Counted from the stretch's first letter, positions 1 to 6,462 are shown. The stretch is DNA of 9,702 bases from Alphaproteobacteria bacterium (GCA_021774355.1 JAJFJE010000069.1:1-9702); one strand, 5' to 3'. The notes: a model not told the origin generated them from the sequence alone. Made by a program: numbers and translations.

Positions 1-452
1 AGCAGATAGCGAAGCTGGCCCGGATCGCCGCCGATCGCGGCATTGCCCAGGGCGGCGCGATGGGCATCGACCGCGTCATCGACGAAATGGGGCAGGGGCC
101 AGGTCGCCCCGGCGGCGGTAAAGGTGCCGTTATTGGCCGCCGGATAGGCCAGCCAGCCGACCAGCAGCAGGGCGGCAACCCGCCCGGCGCGGCGTGCCAC
201 CACCGATAAATGCTTGCCGACGACACGGCGGTGCAAGCGGCGCGCCGCTGCGTCTGTCGCGGCCGCGGCCTTGGTGGCCGGCTCGTTCATGAACGAGGCG
301 ATCTCCTCGCGCAGCGCCAGGTCGGCCATGATCCGGGCCGCCTCGGTCGGCTGGTCGCGCAGGGTCCGCTCGACATTGGCGCGCTCGGCAGGTTCGAGCT
401 GCCGGTCGACATAGGCGCTCAGCTCGGCGTCGGAGAGGGGCACGCGGGTCAT
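1..452 (-). CDS. membrane-anchored anti-sigma factor, partial (C-terminus off the left edge)
   Basis: The gene starts with ATG at 452-450 and stays open to base 1, giving 150 visible residues. Residues 1-55 form a helical, acidic cytosolic domain beginning MTRVPLSDAELSAYVDRQLE, the typical opening of the short anti-sigma domains that bind ECF sigma factors. A hydrophobic stretch at about 91-105 (RVAALLLVGWLAYPAA) is the single predicted membrane helix. After it come residues that should lie in the periplasm, including an FVDDAVDAHRAAL segment of the kind seen after the helix in alphaproteobacterial anti-sigma proteins. The start overlaps the sigma factor stop as ATGA, which implies translational coupling and a cognate pair. 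The expected role is to hold the sigma factor at the membrane until an envelope signal arrives. I see no HxxxCxxC zinc motif in the N-terminal domain, so it is not a ZAS-type redox sensor. The signal is unknown. Family assignment is by pattern recognition, not search. Confidence 0.8.
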   Translation of the reverse strand, partial: MTRVPLSDAELSAYVDRQLEPAERANVERTLRDQPTEAARIMADLALREEIASFMNEPATKAAAATDAAARRLHRRVVGKHLSVVARRAGRVAALLLVGWLAYPAANNGTFTAAGATWPLPHFVDDAVDAHRAALGNAAIGGDPGQLRYL

Positions 453-1027
453 GACTTCACCATGCGCAGAAAGCCGCGCCCGGTCGCCGCGTCGGGCGTG
501 CCGGCGCCGGGCTCAGCGGCGGTCAGGCGGCGCAGGCCCTCGCGACCGCGGGCCAGGCGGGAGGTCAGGGTCCCGGCCGGAACACCGAGGATGGTGGCGG
601 CCTCCTCATAGCTCATGCCGTCGATGGCGACCAGGGCGATGGCCTCGCGCTGGTCGCAGGGCAGGCTCATCAGGGCGTCCAGGGCGCGGCCAAGCTCGAC
701 CGCGGCGAACTGGCCGGGGGCGGCGGCCGTGGCCTGGAGTGGCGCCAGCTCGGCCAGGCCCCGTTCCTCGACCTGGGCACTGCGCCAGTTCGACACCCAG
801 AGATGGTGCATGATGGTCATCAGCCAGGGCCGGATCGGGCGCGACGTATCCAGGCTGGCGATCCGTTCATAGGCGCCGGCCAGGGTCGCCTGGACCAGGT
901 CCTCGGCGGTGGACAGGTCGCGGCTCAGCACCAGGGCATAGCGCCGCAGCACCGGCAGCATGGCCGGCAGGGACTGATCGACCAGCCGATTGCGGGCCAG
1001 CTTGTTGAACACACCTCGGACGAACAC
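449..1027 (-). CDS. ECF-type RNA polymerase sigma factor
   Basis: A 192-residue sigma-70 family protein of extracytoplasmic function type, having only regions 2 and 4. Region 2 covers about residues 21-85, with the core-binding segment AEDLVQATLAGAYERI at 41-56 and the -10 recognition part RPWLMTIMHHLWVSNWRS at 66-83. A variable linker (about 86-108) leads to region 4 at about 111-168, with LMSLPCDQREAIALVAIDG and the helix-turn-helix MSYEEAATILGVPAGTLTSR that reads the -35 element. The last 24 residues are an extension rich in G, A and T. The start is GTG at 1027; a GAGGG sits four bases upstream (1032-1036), a little close. A second GTG at 1012 is possible but has no better ribosome site. 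The stop overlaps the anti-sigma start, so the two are one operon, likely autoregulated. The group within the ECF classification cannot be told by eye. Confidence 0.9.
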   Translation of the reverse strand: MFVRGVFNKLARNRLVDQSLPAMLPVLRRYALVLSRDLSTAEDLVQATLAGAYERIASLDTSRPIRPWLMTIMHHLWVSNWRSAQVEERGLAELAPLQATAAAPGQFAAVELGRALDALMSLPCDQREAIALVAIDGMSYEEAATILGVPAGTLTSRLARGREGLRRLTAAEPGAGTPDAATGRGFLRMVKS

Positions 1028-1219
1028 GGAACCCTCTGTCTAACCCCGTTACGACATATACGCGGGACCCGGCCATTCTAGTCCATGCCGCGGCAAATTT
1101 TTATTACTTTGACACGGGCACTGCCCCGGCCGGCTGGGCCGTTGACGGAAGCCGCCGATCCGGCCCATCTTGCGGCACGATCAAGAGCGGATCGGGGTTC
1201 GGAGGCAGAGGGCTGGACG
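1028..1219. promoter_or_regulatory. divergent promoter region between the sigma factor gene and the NDUFS4-like gene
   Basis: This 192-base spacer separates two genes that are transcribed away from each other, so it must contain at least two promoters. It includes the most AT-rich intergenic patch of the window (about 1094-1110), next to a TTGACA at 1109-1114 that has no good -10 partner at 16-18 bases. A candidate plus-strand promoter is TTGACG at 1142-1147 with CATCTT at 1166-1171 (18-base spacer), which would give a leader of about 40 bases before the NDUFS4-like gene. On the minus strand a TAGAAT (1080-1075) and TATATG (1060-1055) are possible -10 boxes without a clear -35. All are weak matches; the region call is firm, the individual boxes are guesses. 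Confidence 0.45.
1207..1212 (+). promoter_or_regulatory. ribosome binding site of the NDUFS4-like gene
   Basis: AGAGGG lies seven bases before the ATG at 1220. It decides the start: the frame is open upstream to an ATG at 1085, but the extra 45 residues would be G/P/R-rich with no family resemblance, while the conserved family begins exactly at MRARIYLPAK. Confidence 0.7.
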
Positions 1220-1513
1220 ATGCGTGCGCGGATCTATCTACCGGCGAAGAATGCCATGCAGTCGGGTCGGGCCAATACCCGGCACTGGGTCCTGGAATTC
1301 GAGCCCGAGGCGTTGCGCCGCCTGGACCCGCTGATGGGCTGGAGCGGCACCGCCGACATGAATGGCGAGGTCATCCTGCGCTTCCCCACCGCCGAGGCGG
1401 CGATTGCCTATGCCGAGGGCCGGCGCATCCCCTATGAAGTGGAGCGGCCCAAGCCCGCCGCCCGGGTGATCAAGGCCTATGCCGATAATTTCAAGTTCCA
1501 GAAATCGCGCTGA
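1220..1513 (+). CDS. NADH:ubiquinone oxidoreductase accessory subunit, NDUFS4-like (ETC complex I subunit conserved region)
   Basis: A 97-residue protein matching the bacterial form of the mitochondrial 18-kDa complex I subunit NDUFS4 (AQDQ). Recognisable blocks are RARIYLPAKNAMQSGRANT near the N-terminus, then WVLEFEP (23-29), the DPLMGWSGTADMNGEVILRF block (36-55), AIAYAEGRRIPYEVE (61-75) and the closing KAYADNFKF (85-93). In mitochondria this subunit docks at the junction of the matrix arm and stabilises the NADH module; alphaproteobacterial homologues are short and lack the mitochondrial targeting segment, as here. It would be a soluble protein on the cytoplasmic face of the inner membrane complex. 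It stands alone, away from any nuo genes in this window, and is followed after nine bases by a tRNA gene that it probably shares a transcript with. The assignment rests on strong motif recognition. Confidence 0.92.
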   Translation: MRARIYLPAKNAMQSGRANTRHWVLEFEPEALRRLDPLMGWSGTADMNGEVILRFPTAEAAIAYAEGRRIPYEVERPKPAARVIKAYADNFKFQKSR

Positions 1514-1522
1514 TCCCGCGCC

Positions 1523-1599
1523 GGCCCCGTAGCTCAGCTGGATAGAGCACCCGCCTTCTAAGCGGGATGTCGCAGGTTCGAGTCCTGCCGGGGTCGCCA
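1523..1599 (+). tRNA. tRNA-Arg (anticodon TCT)
   Basis: A full 77-base cloverleaf with the CCA end encoded. The acceptor stem GGCCCCG (1523-1529) pairs with CGGGGTC (1589-1595) through one G-T pair. The D stem is GCTC/GAGC, the anticodon stem is CCCGC/GCGGG and the loop CTTCTAA (1555-1561) carries anticodon TCT at 1557-1559. The variable loop is ATGTC, the T stem GCAGG/CCTGC encloses TTCGAGT, and the discriminator is G1596 with CCA at 1597-1599. It decodes AGA (and AGG by wobble), which are rare arginine codons in a genome this GC-rich. It begins nine bases after the NDUFS4-like stop, so it is probably cut from that messenger by RNase P and 3' processing. Confidence 0.97.
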
Positions 1600-1607
1600 G
1601 GGATCGT

Positions 1608-1721
1608 CTATTGCTGGGAACTCCAGTCTTCGTCGGACTGGTCCCAGAAGGCCCAGAACGAGACGGCGACACCGCCCACCACCACGCCGGCAACGAAGGT
1701 CAGCAAAGCGTACCACAGCAT
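1608..1721 (-). CDS. single-pass membrane miniprotein (37 residues), unknown function
   Basis: A very short gene: ATG at 1721, TAG at 1610-1608. The product starts MLWYALLTFVAGVVVGGVAV and continues with SFWAFWDQSDEDWSSQQ. Residues 2-25 are a hydrophobic helix with a glycine-valine face and flanking tryptophans, ideal for one membrane span; residues 26-37 are an acidic, tryptophan-containing tail. There is a strong ribosome site, GGGAG at 1733-1729, seven bases before the ATG. It lies 68 bases after the MFS transporter stop on the same strand, so it is probably the last gene of that transcript, and it faces the converging tRNA gene. No family is recognised. The good ribosome site and the clear hydrophobic pattern favour a real gene, but it could still be chance in a GC-rich frame. 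Its last codons overlap a strong hairpin. Confidence 0.6.
   Translation of the reverse strand: MLWYALLTFVAGVVVGGVAVSFWAFWDQSDEDWSSQQ
1614..1647. terminator. hairpin between convergent transcripts, terminator-like without a U tract
   Basis: On the plus strand CTGGGA (1614-1619) pairs with TCCCAG (1642-1647) and CCAGTC (1623-1628) pairs with GACTGG (1636-1641). This makes twelve perfect pairs around a seven-base loop, interrupted only by a three-base bulge (ACT, 1620-1622) on one side. It starts 15 bases after the tRNA end and could form in transcripts of either direction. Neither side is followed by a T run, so it is not a classic intrinsic terminator; it may block exonucleases, mark a 3' end or assist Rho. 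It lies inside the codons for WDQSDEDWSSQ of the miniprotein. Confidence 0.5.
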
Positions 1722-1789
1722 GACGATTCTCCCGGGCCAGGGGCCCTTTCCTGCGCCCCCAGTCGATCACGGACTCGGTTAGGATAAGG

Positions 1790-2950
1790 TTAATGACGGC
1801 CTGCGGCGGTGCCCCGGGCGAGGCTCGCGGCGACGGCACCGGCATAGGCCAGGCAGGCCAGGCCCAGGGCCAGGGGCAGGCCGTGGCGGGGCACCAGGTC
1901 CATGGCCAGACCGACCAGCGGCGGGCCGACCAGGGCGCCGGCACCATAGGCGGTGGCGAAGACGGCGTTGGCCGACGCCAGATCTGGACCATGGAATCGC
2001 TCGCCCAGCAGCGCCAGGCCGACGGTATAGAGGCCCATCAGGCAGCCACCCCAGAAGAACAGGGCGGCGTAGAGCAGCAGGCTGCCGGCGAACAGCGGCA
2101 GGGTGGCGGCACCGGCCAGCCCGGCCACGGTGCAGAGCAGCAGCACGCGGCGGCGGTCGAAATGGTCGGCCAGCCAGCCGATCGGCCACTGCAGGGCAAT
2201 ATTGCCGGCGCCCAGCCACATCATAAGCTCGATGCCGACGCCGATGCCCAGGTCGTTCTGCACCGCCCACAGGGGCAGCAGGCTGAGCACCCCGGCCTCG
2301 ACCAGGCCGAACAGCAGCCCGGCCGCCACGGCCAGGGGCGCGCGGCGGGCGATCTGGCCCTGCCGGGCCTCGCCCCGGGCCACGAAAGGGTCGGTCCGAC
2401 GCCACGGCCGGGCCAGGATCAGGGGTACAGCCGCCAGCCCGGCGGTCAGGGCGCCGGCCAGATAGGGCAGGGGCCCGGCCAACCCGGTCAATTGCAGCAT
2501 GGCCGGGCCGATGGTGAAGCCGACTGCCAGGGCGGCCGCGTAGAGGCCCAGCACCCGGCCGCGCCGCCGCGCCCCCGCCAGATGATTGATCCAGGCCTCC
2601 GAGACCACGAACAGCCCGGTCAGGCCGATGCCCAGCACCAGGCGCAGGGCAAACCACAGCACCAGATTATCCGTGACGGCGAACAGGGCGACGGTCAGCC
2701 CGGTAAGCGCCAGGGCGCCGTACAGCGTGGTGAGCGTGCCGCAGCGGCGGACCAAAGCGGGGGTCAGGGGCGGCAGCAGGATCATGGCCACCGCGGCCAT
2801 CGCGGCGTTCAGGCCGATCAGCCAGGTGGCCAGCCCGCGGGCCTCAAGGGCGAAGGCGAGCAGGGGCGTGCTCAGGCTGTAGGTTGCGCCGACCACCGCC
2901 ACGGCGGCGATGACGGCGACCAGCAGGCCGTCGTCAGGTCTGGCCGTCAT
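1790..2950 (-). CDS. MFS transporter (YcaD-like)
   Basis: A 386-residue polytopic inner membrane protein with the hydrophobic rhythm of about twelve helices in two halves. The first loop 2-3 reads PPLTPALVRRCGTL (about 60-73) and its counterpart in the second half reads QWPIGWLADHFDRRRVL (254-270), the usual major facilitator motif A with the GxLaDrxdRR pattern. SEAWIN at 117-122 followed by RRRGRVLGLYAAALAVGFTIGP (129-150) is typical of the YcaD-like branch. A basic, hydrophilic central loop lies at about 181-205 (RPWRRTDPFVARGEARQGQI). Such proteins are proton-coupled exporters whose substrates are mostly unknown, and nothing here names one. The ATG at 2950 lies inside the end of the NUDIX gene (17-base overlap), so the two are translated from one messenger. 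The ribosome site is weak (GGCGGGTGATC), in line with coupling. Confidence 0.9.
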   Translation of the reverse strand: MTARPDDGLLVAVIAAVAVVGATYSLSTPLLAFALEARGLATWLIGLNAAMAAVAMILLPPLTPALVRRCGTLTTLYGALALTGLTVALFAVTDNLVLWFALRLVLGIGLTGLFVVSEAWINHLAGARRRGRVLGLYAAALAVGFTIGPAMLQLTGLAGPLPYLAGALTAGLAAVPLILARPWRRTDPFVARGEARQGQIARRAPLAVAAGLLFGLVEAGVLSLLPLWAVQNDLGIGVGIELMMWLGAGNIALQWPIGWLADHFDRRRVLLLCTVAGLAGAATLPLFAGSLLLYAALFFWGGCLMGLYTVGLALLGERFHGPDLASANAVFATAYGAGALVGPPLVGLAMDLVPRHGLPLALGLACLAYAGAVAASLARGTAAGRH

Positions 2951-3668
2951 AGAAGATCACCCGCCGGCCATGGCGCATGGCGTGGACGGGATAGTCCCGG
3001 GCATCCTCGGCAAGACGGCGCCCGACCTCAGCCAGCATCACGGCGGTGATGTTGGCCAGCTCGAAATCCCGGGCGGCCGCCAGGGGGACCCAGGCGATGC
3101 GGACCAGTTCGCGGGACGGCCGGGCCTCGCCCACCGCAGCGGCGGCAGGGGCCAGGAAGAAGCGGGCGTGAAAGCGCTGCGGGCGCATCGGCGGGGTGAT
3201 CGCCCGGCCCAGATAGTCGAGCGCGTCGAGTGCGGGCAGCAGGCCGGCGGCGCGGAAATCGGCCCAGCTTCCGGTCGCGGGGAGACGGCTGGCCACGGGC
3301 GAGGGGCGGCCGACCAGCAGGCCGACCTCTTCAGCGGTTTCGCGGATGGCGGCGACTGCCAGGCCGTGGGCCCGGCGGGGCGGGGCGGCCCGTTCCAGCA
3401 CCTGGCGGGTTTCGGGACGCAGGGGAAAGGCGGGCAGGCGCAGGTCGGCCCGCTCCATCCGGCCGCCCGGAAAGACCCATTGCCCGGGCATGAAACGGTG
3501 GCCGTGATGACGCTCGCCCATCAGCACCTCGATGGTGCCGGCCGCCTCGCGCCACAGAATCAGTGTCGCCGCCTCGCGGGGGCGGGGCAGCGGCGACTTG
3601 GGCGGGGAGGGGTCGGCCATGGCGCCATCCTGCCGTGGCGACGGCGCCGCCGTCGACATCCTTGTCAC
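2934..3668 (-). CDS. NUDIX hydrolase (NUDT19/CoA-diphosphatase-like, with an insertion in the Nudix region)
   Basis: Up to 244 residues. FPGGRME at 66-72 is the glycine-rich entry to the Nudix fold and RETAEEVGLLVG at 109-120 is the metal-binding part of the Nudix box (R109, E110, E113, E114, G116). About 37 residues, containing RPETRQVLERAAPP, separate the two, longer than the canonical box; this layout is known from the NUDT19 type that splits CoA and acyl-CoA diphosphate bonds. The substrate is therefore an inference. The N-terminal core strand is AATLILWREA (33-42). Three starts are possible: GTG at 3668, ATG at 3659, and ATG at 3620 preceded by CAGGA at seven bases; the last gives a 228-residue protein beginning MADPSPPKS and is quite plausible. 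A 74-base spacer follows the DUF983 gene. The 3' end overlaps the MFS gene. Confidence 0.88.
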   Translation of the reverse strand: MTRMSTAAPSPRQDGAMADPSPPKSPLPRPREAATLILWREAAGTIEVLMGERHHGHRFMPGQWVFPGGRMERADLRLPAFPLRPETRQVLERAAPPRRAHGLAVAAIRETAEEVGLLVGRPSPVASRLPATGSWADFRAAGLLPALDALDYLGRAITPPMRPQRFHARFFLAPAAAAVGEARPSRELVRIAWVPLAAARDFELANITAVMLAEVGRRLAEDARDYPVHAMRHGRRVIFYDGQT

Positions 3669-3742
3669 CTGCGTTGCTGCGGCGACACAAGACCCGTGTC
3701 ACCCGGGAAACAAGCCATGTGTTGCCAGGGTGTGGCGGGCCG

Positions 3743-4180
3743 TCAGACGCTGGGCAGGGCTTCCGGCGCATCCTCTTCGCCCGAGAAACCGTGCATGCGC
3801 AGGGCCCATTGCAGGCCGATCAGGGTGCCCTTGATCCGCGGCAGCAACAGGAAGGTGAGGACGAGGGTCAGGGGCAGCCACATGACCATGTGCAGCCACA
3901 GGGCCGGCGCATAGGCCTGCTCGACCGTCAGCATGGCGGCCAGGATGACGTGGCCGACGATGGTGATGGTGAAATAGGGCGGGGCGTCGTCGGCCCGGTG
4001 ATGGTGCAATTCCGCGCCGCAGGACGGGCAGGCCGGATTGACCTTGAGGTAGCGCCCGAAAATGGCGCCGACCCCGCAACTGGGGCAGCGTTCGCGAAAA
4101 CCGCGGCTCATCGCCTGCCAGCGGTCCCGCGGGGCTTCGGCAACCGGTTGATCGGCATTGAGGTCGATAATCGGCATCAC
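3743..4180 (-). CDS. DUF983 family zinc-ribbon membrane protein
   Basis: A 145-residue protein clearly of the DUF983 family, common in alphaproteobacteria and of unknown biochemical role. CPSC at 32-35 and CPSC at 51-54 form a likely four-cysteine zinc site on the cytosolic side. HHHRADDAPPYFTITIVGHVIL (59-80) is the family signature, running into the first membrane helix (about 69-90); a second helix covers about 95-115 and ends at PRIKGTLIGLQWALRMHGF (114-132), the other conserved block. The acidic tail is short. The start is either GTG at 4180 (GGAG six bases before, at 4190-4187) or the adjacent ATG at 4177 (nine bases); the product differs by one residue. It begins 23 bases after the rnr stop and precedes the NUDIX gene, an arrangement I recall as usual beside rnr in this class. 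Confidence 0.92.
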   Translation of the reverse strand: MMPIIDLNADQPVAEAPRDRWQAMSRGFRERCPSCGVGAIFGRYLKVNPACPSCGAELHHHRADDAPPYFTITIVGHVILAAMLTVEQAYAPALWLHMVMWLPLTLVLTFLLLPRIKGTLIGLQWALRMHGFSGEEDAPEALPSV

Positions 4181-4203
4181 GGTCTACTCCAACGGCTTGG
4201 GTG

Positions 4204-6459
4204 CTATGTTGACCGTCGCCGTGCGGGCCGCAAGGGCTTGCGACCCCCTGTCGCGGGCCGCCCCGGGGGTCCGCCTCCGCCCGGGCGGTCGGCCAGGGCA
4301 AAGACCAGCCCGCCGGTGACCGGGCTGGCCTCGCGCAAGGTGACCTTGATGGCGTCGCCGAGGCGGAAGGCCAGACCGCTTCGCTCGCCGACCAGGGCCT
4401 GGGCGGCTTCGTCATGGCGGAAATAGTCCGCCCCCAGGGTCGAGACCGGGATCAACCCGGTGGCGCCGGTTTCATCCAGGGTGACGAACAGGCCGAAGCG
4501 GGTGACCCCGGTCACCCGGGCGGTGAAGCGGCCGCCCACCTGGCCGGCCATGAAGGCGGCGAGATAGCGGTCCGTCGAATCCCGTTCGGCCATCATGGCA
4601 CGCCGCTCGGTTATGGAAATATGCTCGGCGGTATCGGCGAAGCTGGCGATCTCGCCATCGGCCAGGCCGCCTTCGCCCAACCCCAGGCCGCGGATCAGGG
4701 CGCGGTGGACCAGGACATCGGCATAGCGTCGGATCGGCGAGGTGAAATGGCCGTAGCGGCGCAGGGCCAGGCCGAAATGGCCGAGATTTTCCGGGCTGTA
4801 GACGGCCTGGGCCTGGGACCGCAGGACCATCTCGTTGACCGCCCGGGCGTGGGCGGTGTCCGCCACCTGGGCCAGGATGCGGTTGAAATGGTGGGGCTTC
4901 AGGGCCTGTCCCTTGGCCAGCCTGATGCCCAGAGTGGCGAGATAGCTGCGCAGTGCCTCGAGCTTTTCCAGGCTGGGCTCGTCATGGACCCGGTACATGC
5001 AGGGCTGGCGCCGCTCTTCCAGGGTCTCGGCCGCCGCGACATTGGCCAGGATCATGAACTCCTCGACCACCCGGTGGGCGTCGAGGCGCTGGCGCGCCTC
5101 GATCGCCAGCACGGCACCGCTGTCCCGGTCCAGGCGGACGATCCGCTCGGGCATGTCGATATCCAGCGGTTCGCGCCGGGCCCGTTCGCCCATCACCGCG
5201 TCCCAGGCGGCCCATAGAGGCTGCAGCACCGGTTCGACCAGCGGCGCGGTGACCGCATCCGGCCGTCCGTCCACGCCCGCCTGGGCCTGTTCGTAGGACA
5301 GGCCGGCGGCAATGCGGATCAGCGCCCGGGTGAAGCGGTGGCGCCGCTTGGCGCCTTTGGCGTCAAGCCAGAGATGGACGGCAAGGCAGGCCCGGTCCTC
5401 GCCTTCGAGCAGCGAGCACAGGGTACTGGACAGGGCCTCGGGCAGCATCGGCACGACCCGGTCGGGGAAATAGGCGGAATTGCCCCGGTCCCGGGCAGCA
5501 TGGTCGAGCGGGCTGCCGGGCCGGACATAATGGGCGACATCGGCAATGGCGACGACCACATGATGGCCGCCGGGATTGGCCGGATCGGGGTCCGCTTCGG
5601 CGAAGACGGCGTCGTCATGGTCCCGGGCGTCGGCCGGATCGATGGTGATCAGGGGCAGGGCGCGCAGGTCCTCGCGGCTGCCCAGGGTCACCGGCTCGGC
5701 CTGCTCCGCCTGCTCGACGGCGGCCTGCGGAAAGGCCACGGGAATGCCATGGGCATGGATCGCGATGAGGGAGATCGACTTGGGCGAGGAGGTGTCGCCG
5801 AGGACTTCCCGGACCCGCGCCCGGGGCAGGCCGAGGGCCCGGCCCAGCACCGTCTCGGCGCTGACCAGGTCGCCGTCCCGGGCGCCCCCGAGATCGGCGG
5901 CATCCACCCGGAAGTCGCTGCGTGCCCGGCGGTCCGCCGGAACCAGCCGGATGTCGCCGGTCGAGGACAGGCGGATGACGCCCAGCACCCGGTCCTCGTC
6001 CCGGGACAGGGTGCGGATGATGCTGGCGCGGTAGTGCTTCGCGTCCCCCGGGGCGGCCGGTTGCTTTTCCAGCCGGGCCAGCACCCGGTCGCCGATGGCC
6101 GGCGCCGGCCCGGCGCCGCGCCCCCCCACCTCGGCAATTTCGATGCGCGGCGGCGGCGTCTCGGCCGGCCAGCTGACCGGGCGGGCAAGCAGCACCCCGG
6201 CGCCGATATCGACGATCTGGACCACGGCCACGGCCGGCAGTTCGCCGGCTGCGACCAGGCCCCGGCCGCGTTCCCGCTCGACCAGGCCATCGGCCTTCAT
6301 CTCGGCCAGCAGGCGCTTGAGCTCGACCCGGTCGTCGCCGCTGACCCCGAAGGCCCGGGCAATTTCCCGCTTGCCGACCTTGCCGGTCTGTTCGCTCAGA
6401 AAGCGGGCAATCTCGGCCTTCGAGGGCAGGGTGGCTGTGGGACGCGGGCGTCTGGCCAC
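4204..6459 (-). CDS. rnr: ribonuclease R (3'-5' exoribonuclease)
   Basis: A 751-residue RNase II/R family enzyme that degrades structured RNA, including rRNA and tRNA, from the 3' end to nucleoside monophosphates. The N-terminal winged helix covers about 11-66 (PSKAEIARFLSEQTGKVGKR then EIARAFGVSG). Cold-shock-type OB regions follow to about 250. The RNB catalytic domain begins near 262; IDPADARDHDDAVF (273-286) gives the metal-binding aspartates D274, D280, D282 and D283, and HFTSPIRRYADVLVHR (571-586) is the family signature. The S1 RNA-binding domain is at about 642-725 (GGRFTARVTGVTRFGLFVT). The C-terminal tail is only about 25 residues, rich in G, P and R, much shorter than the lysine-rich tail of the E. 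coli enzyme. The start is a GTG placed immediately after, and in frame with, the topA TGA; N-terminal conservation and the lack of room upstream support it. Translation is presumably coupled to topA. Confidence 0.96.
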   Translation of the reverse strand: MARRPRPTATLPSKAEIARFLSEQTGKVGKREIARAFGVSGDDRVELKRLLAEMKADGLVERERGRGLVAAGELPAVAVVQIVDIGAGVLLARPVSWPAETPPPRIEIAEVGGRGAGPAPAIGDRVLARLEKQPAAPGDAKHYRASIIRTLSRDEDRVLGVIRLSSTGDIRLVPADRRARSDFRVDAADLGGARDGDLVSAETVLGRALGLPRARVREVLGDTSSPKSISLIAIHAHGIPVAFPQAAVEQAEQAEPVTLGSREDLRALPLITIDPADARDHDDAVFAEADPDPANPGGHHVVVAIADVAHYVRPGSPLDHAARDRGNSAYFPDRVVPMLPEALSSTLCSLLEGEDRACLAVHLWLDAKGAKRRHRFTRALIRIAAGLSYEQAQAGVDGRPDAVTAPLVEPVLQPLWAAWDAVMGERARREPLDIDMPERIVRLDRDSGAVLAIEARQRLDAHRVVEEFMILANVAAAETLEERRQPCMYRVHDEPSLEKLEALRSYLATLGIRLAKGQALKPHHFNRILAQVADTAHARAVNEMVLRSQAQAVYSPENLGHFGLALRRYGHFTSPIRRYADVLVHRALIRGLGLGEGGLADGEIASFADTAEHISITERRAMMAERDSTDRYLAAFMAGQVGGRFTARVTGVTRFGLFVTLDETGATGLIPVSTLGADYFRHDEAAQALVGERSGLAFRLGDAIKVTLREASPVTGGLVFALADRPGGGGPPGRPATGGRKPLRPARRRST

Positions 6460-6462
6460 TCA
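6457..6462 (-). other. in-frame stop/start junction TGA-GTG between topA and rnr
   Basis: The topA stop TGA (6462-6460) is followed with no spacer by the rnr start GTG (6459-6457). Both genes are in the same reading frame, so one UGA codon is all that separates an 884-residue and a 751-residue protein. A terminating ribosome would sit on the rnr start, which fits translational coupling; GGCGGG just upstream is the only ribosome-site-like stretch. Confidence 0.85.

Noticed and set aside
1028..1050. GGAAC (1028-1032) and CGTT (1047-1050) on the plus strand, resembling the EcfG general stress promoter
   Set aside because: The spacer is 14 bases, while the known motif needs 16-17, and the first box overlaps the sigma gene's own ribosome site on the other strand.
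1085..1219. 45-codon upstream extension of the NDUFS4-like gene
   Set aside because: The family starts at 1220 with a good ribosome site; the extension has no similarity to the family and overlaps the promoter region.
1523..1599. tRNA-Arg as an integration (attachment) site
   Set aside because: No integrase, no repeated copy of the tRNA 3' end and no foreign-looking cargo are present in the window.
1793..3049. A 418-codon plus-strand frame opposite the MFS and NUDIX genes
   Set aside because: Glutamine/glycine-rich product without domains, antisense to well-supported genes.
3684..3700. Small hairpin GACAC/GTGTC with a seven-base loop in the DUF983-NUDIX spacer
   Set aside because: Only five pairs, no T tract, and an outer mismatch; too weak to call a terminator.
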